From Planctomycetaceae bacterium (GTDB taxonomy: Bacteria; Planctomycetota; Planctomycetia; Pirellulales; UBA1268): DNA of 64,000 bases. The stretch spans positions 35,115 through 99,114 of the forward strand of contig WTHB01000152.1 of the NCBI GenBank assembly GCA_011523305.1, in the 5' to 3' direction. The notes under the pieces were generated by a model. The model was not told the DNA's origin, searched no databases, and saw only the letters and a list, made by a program, of their open reading frames with translations. A program made the position numbers and the translations under genes. Each line of letters starts with the position of its first letter. The first letter of the stretch is position 1. This document shows, in pieces, positions 29,357-38,237 of the stretch.

Positions 29357-29506
29357 CCACTCAATCGCAGCCCGGCTGATGGCAGTTGGCGTCTCATGGT
29401 GGGTGGCCGCAAAGACGAGGCTGGCCGCCACCACCAGTGGCAGGCTGAACAGCACCATCGGAATCTGTTCCACCAACAGAGCCAGCGGCAGGAGAGCGGG
29501 CAGCAT
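29291..29506 (-). CDS. Small two-TM membrane protein
   Basis: MLPALLPLALLVEQIPMVLFSLPLVVAASLVFAATHHETPTAISRAAIEWSAWLGGILGVVLLAVLILGAI; overlaps the rlmN 3' end by 66 bp antisense. Confidence 0.5.
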   Translation of the reverse strand: MLPALLPLALLVEQIPMVLFSLPLVVAASLVFAATHHETPTAISRAAIEWSAWLGGILGVVLLAVLILGAI

Positions 29507-29533
29507 AATGATGATTCCTCAACGCACCTGGGG

Positions 29534-30208
29534 TCACTCGGCTTGGGCGGGCGTCGCTGTGGCCTCACCGTCGTCAGCTGACACAGGGGTGCGATCGACC
29601 ACGCGCATGGGGCCTGCCCAGGCATCGTAGATGATCAGCATGTTGAACATACCAGCCAGCACCGTGTAGAGCGTACCGAGTTCAAAGAATCGTCCCAGCT
29701 CATGATGCCACATCGAAAGCTGATCGGCCCGGAACTGTTTGACAGGTGGACGATCCCAAAAATCATCGGCCTCGATGTAAGGATCAGTCTGGATCAGCCG
29801 CTCGGCATAGCGGCGGGAAACCAGCTGCCCTTCATGCAGTGGTGGCGTCATCCAGCCTGCCACCCAAAACGGCTCACGGGACGGTCCGTTGATCGCCATC
29901 GCCTGCACGACTGCCGGCAAGGCGGCCACTCCCACCCCGGCCTGACAGGCAAACCACCAGCGGGTGTCATGGGGACGCCACGACGCGTAGACGACCCGCC
30001 CATTGCCCAACCAGAGGCCGACCACGAACGTGGTCAGCACCACAGTCATGAAAAGCACCCCCTTGCGGGTTCGGCCTTGGTAGAGATGCCCCAACCCAGG
30101 CACCAACCAGGCCAGGACCGCCGCTACCTCCGGCTGCCGCAGATCGATCGCGGCGCCATCGTCCGGGGAGACAGCAACGATCCGCCGCTGGATTGAAACC
30201 GGTGTCAC
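29534..30208 (-). CDS. DUF6677-like membrane protein (start uncertain; GTG at 30208 suggested)
   Basis: AAVLAWLVPGLGHLYQGRTRKGVLFMTVVLTTFVVGLWLGNGRVVY and further TM segments. Confidence 0.65.
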   Translation of the reverse strand: MTPVSIQRRIVAVSPDDGAAIDLRQPEVAAVLAWLVPGLGHLYQGRTRKGVLFMTVVLTTFVVGLWLGNGRVVYASWRPHDTRWWFACQAGVGVAALPAVVQAMAINGPSREPFWVAGWMTPPLHEGQLVSRRYAERLIQTDPYIEADDFWDRPPVKQFRADQLSMWHHELGRFFELGTLYTVLAGMFNMLIIYDAWAGPMRVVDRTPVSADDGEATATPAQAE

Positions 30209-30314
30209 GGGTGGTGTGCGTTTTCCCACAGAGGCCTTTCCGAAACGGGAGCAAAGCAACTCCCATCTTACCGCACCATCTGGGAACACCAGAGGCGGCA
30301 GCCAGTCGGCAGTA

Positions 30315-31208
30315 TCACTCGAACAATCGCCGCACGGGACGCACCCGTGACCGCGGCGGCCCGGCCGGCAGCTGGTGCGCCGAGTCACTCCGCAGGTCTG
30401 ATGCATCCGCGTGCCCGGCCGCTGGCGTCAGTGTCAGCCAGACCCGCTCGACCGTGGCAGCGCTGACACAGGACTGCCCTTCGCCAGCCGCAGCGGCCAG
30501 GGCAAGGTGTGCCAGCCGACACACCAGCCGGGGCTGCCCGCCGGTGAAACGACTGATCGTTGCCATCGCTGCAGGTGAAAAAATGGCGGGGTCACCGCCC
30601 ACCCGAACAAGCGATGTTGCCAAGAAGTGGGCGACATCAGCCTCACTCCAGGGGTCGAGTTCGATCCGCAGAGACGTCCGGTCGCGGAGGCCGGCTGGCA
30701 GGTCAGCCGGCGGGGTCGCCGTTCCCACAACCAGCGTCCAGGCAAACCGCGGCTCTGGGCTGCCGATCAGTCGAGTGAGTCCAGCCAGGGCATCTGGTGG
30801 TGCCCGGTCGAGGTCGTCGACAACAAGCACCGTGGGCCGTTCCATCAGTCGGTTTTCCCGAAGTCGGTTCTCCAACTTCTGCCAGGCTGACAGCGGCTCA
30901 TTGCAACTAGCCCGGTCAAGCGGGAGACGCGTCAGTAGCAGATCCAGCCACTCTCCTTCCGGAACGCCTGATAGCGAGAGCAGTACCGCCTCCGCTCCCA
31001 GGCCACCGAGTCGCCGCACGGCCATCGTGGCCAAGTGACTCTTGCCAACGCCCGACGCCCCCGTGATCAGCCCAAACCGCTGGCGCTCACGGAACAGCCA
31101 CTCTAGGCGGGCCAAGACTTCTTCCTGGGGCTGGCCACAGCAGAAGGCAACTGGGGTCAGAGTGCCTTCGAAGGGGACCGCGGTGAAGTTCCAAGCATCG
31201 CGTACCAT
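30315..31208 (-). CDS. ExeA/GspA-like AAA ATPase
   Basis: WNFTAVPFEGTLTPVAFCCGQPQEEVLARLEWLFRERQRFGLITGASGVGKSHLATM; Walker B PTVLVVDDLDRA; TGGQPRLVCRLAHLAL. Confidence 0.85.
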   Translation of the reverse strand: MVRDAWNFTAVPFEGTLTPVAFCCGQPQEEVLARLEWLFRERQRFGLITGASGVGKSHLATMAVRRLGGLGAEAVLLSLSGVPEGEWLDLLLTRLPLDRASCNEPLSAWQKLENRLRENRLMERPTVLVVDDLDRAPPDALAGLTRLIGSPEPRFAWTLVVGTATPPADLPAGLRDRTSLRIELDPWSEADVAHFLATSLVRVGGDPAIFSPAAMATISRFTGGQPRLVCRLAHLALAAAAGEGQSCVSAATVERVWLTLTPAAGHADASDLRSDSAHQLPAGPPRSRVRPVRRLFE

Positions 31209-31276
31209 ACTGGAGTTGTACGGATTTGCCCCGGTCGCGTCAGGATGAATCGTCGCCGAATCCCAGCAGGTTTTCC

Positions 31277-31987
31277 ATGAGCCAGCGTTACTTTCTTGCC
31301 CAGCCTCCCGAAGGCCACACGGCCGTGCTCGACGGTGACGAGGCCCGCCATCTCAGCCGCGTGATGCGGGCCAAGCCGGGCGACAGTCTCACCCTGTTCG
31401 ATGGGGCCGGGCGGTCGTGGCCCGCTACGATCACCAGCCTCGACCGCACTCGGGTCGAACTCGCCCTCGGCGAGGTTGTCACTGAACCGACAGCCACCAG
31501 CCGGGCTGTCACGCTGGCCGTGGCACTCCCCAAGGGCGATCGTCAGAAATGGCTGATTGAAAAACTGACTGAACTCGGGGTCACCCACCTCATCCCCTTA
31601 CGGAGCACTCGGTCTGTGGCAGAGCCAACGGCCGCCGCGCTCGATCGGCTGCGGCGTGGCGTCATCGAAGCCTGCAAGCAGTGCGGTCGCAGTCGGCTGC
31701 TCGAGATTGGCCCACCTCAGTCCCTCGCCGACCTGCTGGCCAGCGAGCCCGAAACCTGCCTGCGGTTGCTGACCGACCGTGAAGGCATCCCCTTCGCCAC
31801 GATTGAAGCCACTGAAAGCCGTGATCTGCTGGCTGCGATTGGGCCCGAAGGCGGCTTCACGACGGATGAAATCGCAGCCGCCGAAGCGGCTGGATTCATC
31901 CGCGTGTCACTGAGCCAGCAGATCCTGCGAATTGAAACCGCTGCGGTCGCACTCGCGGCAGTCGCAGGCCAGGGGCATTCTGCCTAA
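31277..31987 (+). CDS. rsmE: 16S rRNA (uracil1498-N3)-methyltransferase
   Basis: MSQRYFLAQPPEGHTAVLDGDEARHLSRVMRAKPGDSLTLFDGAG, LIEKLTELGVTHLIPLRSTRS, AIGPEGGFTTDEI, LSQQILRIETAAVALAA. Confidence 0.93.
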   Translation: MSQRYFLAQPPEGHTAVLDGDEARHLSRVMRAKPGDSLTLFDGAGRSWPATITSLDRTRVELALGEVVTEPTATSRAVTLAVALPKGDRQKWLIEKLTELGVTHLIPLRSTRSVAEPTAAALDRLRRGVIEACKQCGRSRLLEIGPPQSLADLLASEPETCLRLLTDREGIPFATIEATESRDLLAAIGPEGGFTTDEIAAAEAAGFIRVSLSQQILRIETAAVALAAVAGQGHSA

Positions 31988-32009
31988 CCAATTCGTTGCC
32001 TTCAGACCG

Positions 32010-32954
32010 TCACAGGCTTACCCGATCACCGAAATTACGGGTGCCGAGTGCCTTGAACAGTTCGTAGGCGATGTCGTCGGCGACGAAGTGGGTCGAACCG
32101 TCGCAGAGGAGAAAGACTACGCCGCCCGGGTGGCTGCTGCTGAAATGCACGATGTGGTTGGTGTGGTTGGGCGTCTTGCCCGCCATCATGCCACTCTGGC
32201 CAACATGCCCCAGCACCAATGAGCCCGGCCCCTCAGTCGCCATCGGCATCATTGGCATGCCAGCATTTCGTTCCACCCCTGGCACCGCGGCATACCAGGT
32301 CGTGTTGGCGTCATAGGGGCCCTGGTCGAAGAACGCATGGACATGTTTCCGCTCACCGACGCAGATCGTTTTGGAGAGACCATCGGTGATGTCCTTGAAG
32401 CGAATCTCGCTGTTTCGATAGAAGACGCCGTTGCCCTGACCCGCTTCGGTGCTGACGTTATTCCAACCGAGGATGGCGGCATAGTTGGAACTTGGCAGCG
32501 TCGCCGGGTTGCCATTGGTCACGGCAAAGGTGGCCGGCGGTGCATCGGTCGGGCAGCGATAGACATTCAGCAACGCTGCTGCGGCGGTCGTCTCATTGGC
32601 AGTGCCGGCCGCTTCGAGTGACTGGTCGATTGCGGCGAAGACCGTGACCTCCTCTAGGTAGGGCAAGATGAACAGCCCCCAGGCATAGCCCTTTGAGGTT
32701 TCACTGGAGGAATCGGCGTCAGCCGCCACGCCCGGCGAGACATACCCCGCCGGCAGATTCTTTTTGGCATCGTGGTGGCCGTGCATGGCGAGGCCGAGTT
32801 GTTTGAGATTGTTGGTGCAGGCCATCCGCCGGGCCGCCTCGCGGGCCTGCTGCACCGCTGGCAGCAGAAAGCCGACAAGCACGCCGATGATGGCGATGAC
32901 GACAAGCAGTTCGATCAACGTAAAGGCAGAACGGGCGCGCAATATGGGCATGAG
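32010..32954 (-). CDS. DUF1559 domain protein with type IV pilin-like N-terminus
   Basis: RSAFTLIELLVVIAIIGVLVGFLLPAVQQAREAARRMACTNNLKQLGLAMHGHHDAKKNLPAG. Confidence 0.93.
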   Translation of the reverse strand, partial: LMPILRARSAFTLIELLVVIAIIGVLVGFLLPAVQQAREAARRMACTNNLKQLGLAMHGHHDAKKNLPAGYVSPGVAADADSSSETSKGYAWGLFILPYLEEVTVFAAIDQSLEAAGTANETTAAAALLNVYRCPTDAPPATFAVTNGNPATLPSSNYAAILGWNNVSTEAGQGNGVFYRNSEIRFKDITDGLSKTICVGERKHVHAFFDQGPYDANTTWYAAVPGVERNAGMPMMPMATEGPGSLVLGHVGQSGMMAGKTPNHTNHIVHFSSSHPGGVVFLLCDGSTHFVADDIAYELFKALGTRNFGDRVSL

Positions 32955-33053
32955 AATCCTCCTCAGGATTGAGCGGGGACACCCGGCCACGGCACCGACG
33001 GACGATCCCTCGGTGAGGCCGCAGACGGGCGAAGGTGTTCGAACCGAAAACCT

Positions 33054-33761
33054 TCAGCCCAGGCGGGGAGGAGGAGCAGCAGGCTCGGCCCGCTCACCAC
33101 AGTCGCGTACGCTGGACCCGACGAATCGTTCTGGCAGCGGCTGCCCGCAGGCAACGGGTACCACACCAACAGCAAGCAAGCAGGTGCCAACCGCCAGCCA
33201 CTGGCTCACCACCCCGCCGCAGGCAAGCAGTGCCTTCAGCACCACCGTCTGCCGCGAGATCGGTGCCACCTCGGGGGCCGCAGGAGGTGCTTCGCTTCCA
33301 GCCACGGTTGGCCGCTGCTCGTCAGCCGTCCCAGCCGCCGAGAGGTGCTCGTACTCAAAGCAGACATCGAAATAGTCACCATCATCGTCGCAGGGTGCCG
33401 TCGCGGCGGTGGCCACAGCACAGCACGAAGCTGTCGGCTCCTCAGGCTCGGCCACCCGTCGCCTCAGAGCCTGCAGCACATCGACCGACACTCGGTTGGC
33501 TTCTGCCCAGGCAAGGGTCTCCGCCGGCGTGTGACAGCAGCAGGTGGTGAAACACTGCTTGGCCGTCACGCAACCACAGGGGCGATCCATGCACGGAAAC
33601 GGCACGGAGCGATCCTTGGCGGCCAGCCGTTTGGCAGCAGCACCGGAGGAGTCGGCCGGAACTGCCACACCAGTCAGCGGCACCCCTGAGATCACCAGGG
33701 CATAGCCCACCACGGCACACCAGATAAGCGGGCGACAGGAGTTCCGGCGAAACCGCATCAT
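33054..33761 (-). CDS. Secreted/membrane cysteine-rich protein of unknown function
   Basis: Signal peptide, then FPCMDRPCGCVTAKQCFTTCCCHTPAETLAWAEANRV cluster and a C-terminal hydrophobic segment. Confidence 0.65.
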   Translation of the reverse strand: MMRFRRNSCRPLIWCAVVGYALVISGVPLTGVAVPADSSGAAAKRLAAKDRSVPFPCMDRPCGCVTAKQCFTTCCCHTPAETLAWAEANRVSVDVLQALRRRVAEPEEPTASCCAVATAATAPCDDDGDYFDVCFEYEHLSAAGTADEQRPTVAGSEAPPAAPEVAPISRQTVVLKALLACGGVVSQWLAVGTCLLAVGVVPVACGQPLPERFVGSSVRDCGERAEPAAPPPRLG

Positions 33762-33830
33762 GAGTATGAGTGTACCTGGGAAGACGCTCCGCTCAACGAG
33801 CCAATGCCGTACGTCGCTCGACTCTGCCCG

Positions 33831-34688
33831 TCAGCCCAGGAGCATGGCACTGGCCGCAGCGAGTTCTTCACGGGCCACAGCTGGCTCGGTGGCTGTTGCC
33901 TCCAGCCCAAGCCATCCCCGATACCCCTGCTCCTCCAGCGTCGCCAAGACGGGCGGCAGATCGACCTGCCCCGTGCCGAGGGGAACCGCCCGCCCGTGGC
34001 CAGCAAATGCGCCGGGTATGGCATCGGTGGCATGCACATATCCCGTGTGGACGGCCAACCGTTCCGCAGTGGTGGTCGGATCGTGGCCATGCACGAGCAG
34101 GGCACCAGTGACCAGATCAACCTGCAGGCTTCCCTCGGGAACAGCGGCCAGCAGCCGTTGCAGATCATCCGGGCCGGCCCGACCAGCCTCCGCACACAAC
34201 ATCGCTCCAACCTGCTGGCCCGTTCGGCCGATATCGCTGACCACATCGATCAGCATCTGCCAGGCATCGGCATCTTCGGCAGGGGGAATGTCACCGAGCC
34301 GACCAAGGAGCACCGTCGCACCGAGCCGGCGAGCTTGTCCCAGGGCCTGCTTGGTCGCCGCCACCCGTGCCTCCAGACGGTCGAGATCGGCATAGCCCCC
34401 CCGCGTCACAAAACTGACCGCGGCCACCCGCAGGCCGGCATCGTCGAGCCACTTCTTCAGTTGCCTGATACCGGTATCCGAGAGAGCCAACAGATCGATG
34501 CCGTGCCGGCCATCAATTTCGAGCCCCCTGACGCCGAGTTCATTGGCGATCGAGAATGCCCGCCTCACATCACGGGCCAACGACGCAAGCGGAACCGCAA
34601 GGCGAGAAGGATGCATCGGGGTAGAAAATCCTGTGGAAACGCAAACCGCCAGAGAGGCAGGTCGATTGACAGCCGGAGAATATTCCAC
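33831..34688 (-). CDS. Sugar phosphate isomerase/epimerase-like TIM barrel protein
   Basis: LDDAGLRVAAVSFVTRGGYAD..., VPLGTGQVDLPPVLATLEEQGYRGWLGLEATATE. Confidence 0.8.
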   Translation of the reverse strand: MEYSPAVNRPASLAVCVSTGFSTPMHPSRLAVPLASLARDVRRAFSIANELGVRGLEIDGRHGIDLLALSDTGIRQLKKWLDDAGLRVAAVSFVTRGGYADLDRLEARVAATKQALGQARRLGATVLLGRLGDIPPAEDADAWQMLIDVVSDIGRTGQQVGAMLCAEAGRAGPDDLQRLLAAVPEGSLQVDLVTGALLVHGHDPTTTAERLAVHTGYVHATDAIPGAFAGHGRAVPLGTGQVDLPPVLATLEEQGYRGWLGLEATATEPAVAREELAAASAMLLG

Positions 34689-34840
34689 CCTACCATGCTA
34701 TCGGGTCGATTCACCGCTCCTAGCAAATTGTCCACGACCGGCTTTTCCTACGGTCCTGTCACCCCGACACGGGACAGGTCACAGCCGACGCTCCCCCGTT
34801 CTGTTTCCGGGCTGGGCACGGTGTATCATGGAGGTCTCTT

Positions 34841-35641
34841 ATGCCAAACCTCAGCGATATTGTGACCGTTTTGGAGCAACTGGCCCCTCCGCATCTGGCG
34901 GCCGACTGGGACAACGTCGGCCTGCTGGTCGGCACACAGCGGCCGGAGATCAGTCGGGTGATGACCTGCCTGACCCTCACACCAGCAGTCGCCCAGGAAG
35001 CGGTTGAACACCGCGCCGACCTGATTGTCACCCACCACCCACTGCCCTTCCGACCAGTCAACCGGATCACCGCAGGCACCGCCACTGGGGGTATCCTGCT
35101 CGATCTGCTCAGCGCTGGCATTGCCGTCTGGAGTGGCCATACCGCCTGGGACTCTGCTGCTGGTGGCATCAACGCCCTGCTGGCCGAACGGCTCTCACTC
35201 ACCGAGGTGACGCCGATCAAGCCTGATGCCACCACACCCGATTTCGGCTTCGGCCGCATGGGGACGGCCCCGGCCCAGCAGACCGTGGACGACCTCGCTC
35301 GCCAGTTGGCAACCAGTCTGGCTCTTCCCGGCTGTCATCTAGCTGGTCCGGCGGATCGTGCGGCTGGTCGCGTCGGCATCGTCTGTGGCAGTGGCGGTGA
35401 GACCATCACGACGGTGGCAGTGGCGGGTTGCCAGACACTGGTGACCGGCGAGATCAAACTGCACAACGCCCTCGATGCCATCGCCCACGGACTTGCGGTT
35501 GTGGCCGTGGGCCATCATGCCAGTGAACGCTTTGCCCTCGAGGTGCTGGCCGAACGCCTCGCCGCTGGCCTGCCCGAACTGCACTGCTGGGCCAGCACCA
35601 ACGACACCGATCCGCTCCTTTGGCTGCCGACTGCTCCCTGA
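34841..35641 (+). CDS. Nif3-like dinuclear metal centre protein
   Basis: LAADWDNVGLLVG, ADLIVTHHPLPFRPVNRI, AVWSGHTAWDSAAGGINALLAERL, GEIKLHNALDAIAHGLAVVAVGHHASE. Confidence 0.93.
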   Translation: MPNLSDIVTVLEQLAPPHLAADWDNVGLLVGTQRPEISRVMTCLTLTPAVAQEAVEHRADLIVTHHPLPFRPVNRITAGTATGGILLDLLSAGIAVWSGHTAWDSAAGGINALLAERLSLTEVTPIKPDATTPDFGFGRMGTAPAQQTVDDLARQLATSLALPGCHLAGPADRAAGRVGIVCGSGGETITTVAVAGCQTLVTGEIKLHNALDAIAHGLAVVAVGHHASERFALEVLAERLAAGLPELHCWASTNDTDPLLWLPTAP

Positions 35642-35693
35642 GCACGACCACCCCTCACGGGTTTCTTCGGCAGCCTTGCCCTCGCGTCACCAC

Positions 35694-36500
35694 ATGATAA
35701 GCCGCTTTCTCACCGCCCTGCCCGTCTTCAACGAATGCGACCATGTGGCTGGCGTGCTCGACCAGGTGCTGCGGCACACCCCTGATGTGCTGGTGGTGGA
35801 CGATGGCTCGACTGATGGAACCTCAGAACTGCTCGCCGACCGGATGGCAGCCCGTGGTGACATCACGGTCATTCAGCATGAAACGAACCGGGGGTATGGG
35901 GCTGCGTTGGCAACGGCCTTCGCCGCCACCCTTGCTCCCCGGTCTGACGGCGGGCGTTGGGACGGGCTGGTCACCATCGACTGTGATGGGCAGCATCAGC
36001 CGCAGTTGATTCCGCAGTTCATCACGGCCGTTGGCGATCCAGCAGACCCAGCGGCTGACATCGTCAGTGGCAGCCGCTACCTCAAGGCCTTTCCCGGTGA
36101 CAGTCAGCCGCCTGCCGGCCGCCGCCGCATCAACATGACCATCACGGCTGAGATCAACCAGCGGTTCGGACTGGCCCTCACGGACGCCTTCTGTGGCTTC
36201 AAGGCTTACTCCCGCCGGGCGCTGGCCAGTCTGCCAGTCACGGAGACTGGCTATGCGATGCCGCTGGAAGTCTGGGTGCTGGCCGCCCGAGCGGGCCTGT
36301 CCATCGTGGAACTGCCGGTTCCGCTGGTCTATCTCGACCTGACCCGAAGTTTTGGTGGCGCCCTCGATGACGGGACGGCCCGGCTGGCCCATTACCGTGA
36401 GGTGATCGAGCGGGCAACGCGGGAAGCCTGCAGCGGTGCTGGCCCTGCTGGCGATCTCGGGTATGGTGTGGGCTCACTCCCCACAAAGGCCGACGCGTGA
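35694..36500 (+). CDS. Family 2 glycosyltransferase
   Basis: LTALPVFNECDHVAGVLDQVL, VLVVDDGSTDGTSELL, HETNRGYGAALATAF, VTIDCDGQHQPQLIP. Confidence 0.93.
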   Translation: MISRFLTALPVFNECDHVAGVLDQVLRHTPDVLVVDDGSTDGTSELLADRMAARGDITVIQHETNRGYGAALATAFAATLAPRSDGGRWDGLVTIDCDGQHQPQLIPQFITAVGDPADPAADIVSGSRYLKAFPGDSQPPAGRRRINMTITAEINQRFGLALTDAFCGFKAYSRRALASLPVTETGYAMPLEVWVLAARAGLSIVELPVPLVYLDLTRSFGGALDDGTARLAHYREVIERATREACSGAGPAGDLGYGVGSLPTKADA

Positions 36501-38176
36501 GCAGTTCCCCCCGGTTTGAACGCCGCCAGCATCGTCCGCCGCCACGTTCCGGCGGGCGGCTGTTCGATCCGCCGATCGTGCCCGATCCGAGCAATCCGGC
36601 CATTGCGATCGATCATCTTGTCGATAACAACCGGCTTCTCCGGGCAGCCTTCGACACCCGGGTGGGTGATCTCAAACTCTGGGAACTCACCGCCGCCACC
36701 CGTCGCGAACTGCTGACGGTGGCCACGGAATACACCGCCAGTTACCGGGATGTCCACCGCCCCTCCGATACCGCAGCCTGGATCGCAGCCCCGATCATCA
36801 TGGGAGGGCACCAGCCCGACCTCTTCCATCCTGGCGTCTGGCTGAAAAACTTCGCCATTGATGCCTATGCCCGCCAGCTCGGTGGCACCGCTATCAATCT
36901 GGTCGTTGACACCGACCGCTGTGCGAGCACCAGTGTCGGCGTACCGGTGGGAACGCCAGCGACAGCCCGGCTCGAAGAAGTCGCCTTCGATCAGCCCGGC
37001 CCACCCATCGCCTGGGAAGAGCGGGGTATCGTTGATGAGGAGTGCTTTCGGTCCTTCGGCCGTCGGGCCACCGATGTGCTCGCACCGCTGGTGCCCGACG
37101 CCATCCTGCGACGCTGGTGGGCACTGGCGGTGGAACGGGCAGCCGAAAGCCACCGCCTTGGTCTAGCGCTCGCTCAGGCTCGTCATCAACTGGAAGAACG
37201 CTGGGGGCTCGAGACGATCGAACTGCCAGCCAGCGAACTGATGCGACTGCCAACGGTGATGGTCTTCACCGCATGGCTCCTCGCCCGCAGCCACGAACTG
37301 CACGACGCGTACAACACGGCCTTGCATCGCTATCGCCGCCGTCACCGGCAACGGGGCCACACCCGTCCGATGCCCGACCTGATTGCGAAGTCAGGGGATG
37401 AGGAGGGCCCTTGGCTCGAAGTGCCCTGGTGGATCTGGTCAGAAGACGATCTGCGACGACGGCGGGTCTTTGCGAACACTTCGACACCAGGCGTGCTGAT
37501 CCTTTCCGACATGGAGACCCTGCGGGTTGAACTGCCGATCTCCCTCGACACTTCCCCGTCGAAATGGCTTGACGCCCTCTCCCGCATGGAAGAGCATGCC
37601 CTGCGACTGCGGCCACGAGCCATTGTGACCACGCTGATTGCCCGCCTGCTCGTCGCGGATGTTTTTGTGCATGGAATCGGCGGTGCTGCCTACGACGAGA
37701 TCACCGACGACATTGTGCGGGCACTCACCGGCTGCGACCCACCACGCCATGCCGTTGTCTCTGGCACCCTGCGGCTTCCGCTGGAGGATCGCTTTCCCGA
37801 GTTAGCCACCTACCGGCCCACCGGTGCACTTGCCGAGGTGCAACAGACGCTTCGTGACCTCGAATTTCATCCTGAACGGCATCTGTTGCCCTTGGACGAG
37901 CGGTCTGAAGCGATTCGTGACTTGGTGACCGAGAAACGGCGGTGGATCGATACCCACCCCACGCCTACCCTCGCCAAACGCCGCTGTCGGGAAATTCGGG
38001 CCAGCAATGCCCGGCTTGCCTACCACACCCAATCGATTCGACAGCAGCTTCTTGACCAGGTTGGTCCACTTGCCGCTGCCATTCGTGCAGAAAAAATTCT
38101 TGCCAACCGGGACATTCCTTGGTGTTTTTTCCCGGAAAATAAACTTCGTGAGTTCCTGCTACTGGAAATCGATTGA
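36497..38176 (+). CDS. Conserved planctomycete-type protein of unknown function, possibly BshC-like
   Basis: Long ORF in operon with the glycosyltransferase (4-bp overlap); IIMGGHQPDLFHPGVWLKNFAIDAYARQLGGTAINLVVDTD resembles the BshC TGQQ..L..GP core. Confidence 0.7.
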   Translation: MSSSPRFERRQHRPPPRSGGRLFDPPIVPDPSNPAIAIDHLVDNNRLLRAAFDTRVGDLKLWELTAATRRELLTVATEYTASYRDVHRPSDTAAWIAAPIIMGGHQPDLFHPGVWLKNFAIDAYARQLGGTAINLVVDTDRCASTSVGVPVGTPATARLEEVAFDQPGPPIAWEERGIVDEECFRSFGRRATDVLAPLVPDAILRRWWALAVERAAESHRLGLALAQARHQLEERWGLETIELPASELMRLPTVMVFTAWLLARSHELHDAYNTALHRYRRRHRQRGHTRPMPDLIAKSGDEEGPWLEVPWWIWSEDDLRRRRVFANTSTPGVLILSDMETLRVELPISLDTSPSKWLDALSRMEEHALRLRPRAIVTTLIARLLVADVFVHGIGGAAYDEITDDIVRALTGCDPPRHAVVSGTLRLPLEDRFPELATYRPTGALAEVQQTLRDLEFHPERHLLPLDERSEAIRDLVTEKRRWIDTHPTPTLAKRRCREIRASNARLAYHTQSIRQQLLDQVGPLAAAIRAEKILANRDIPWCFFPENKLREFLLLEID

Positions 38177-38237
38177 GTTTCGGCATATCGTGACGGCCAA
38201 CGGAATGAGTTTTTTCCTCCTAGGGACAGGAGACACT

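Noticed and set aside
33804-34865. 353-aa plus-strand ORF
   Set aside because: Antisense to the TIM-barrel isomerase gene and lacks domain signature.
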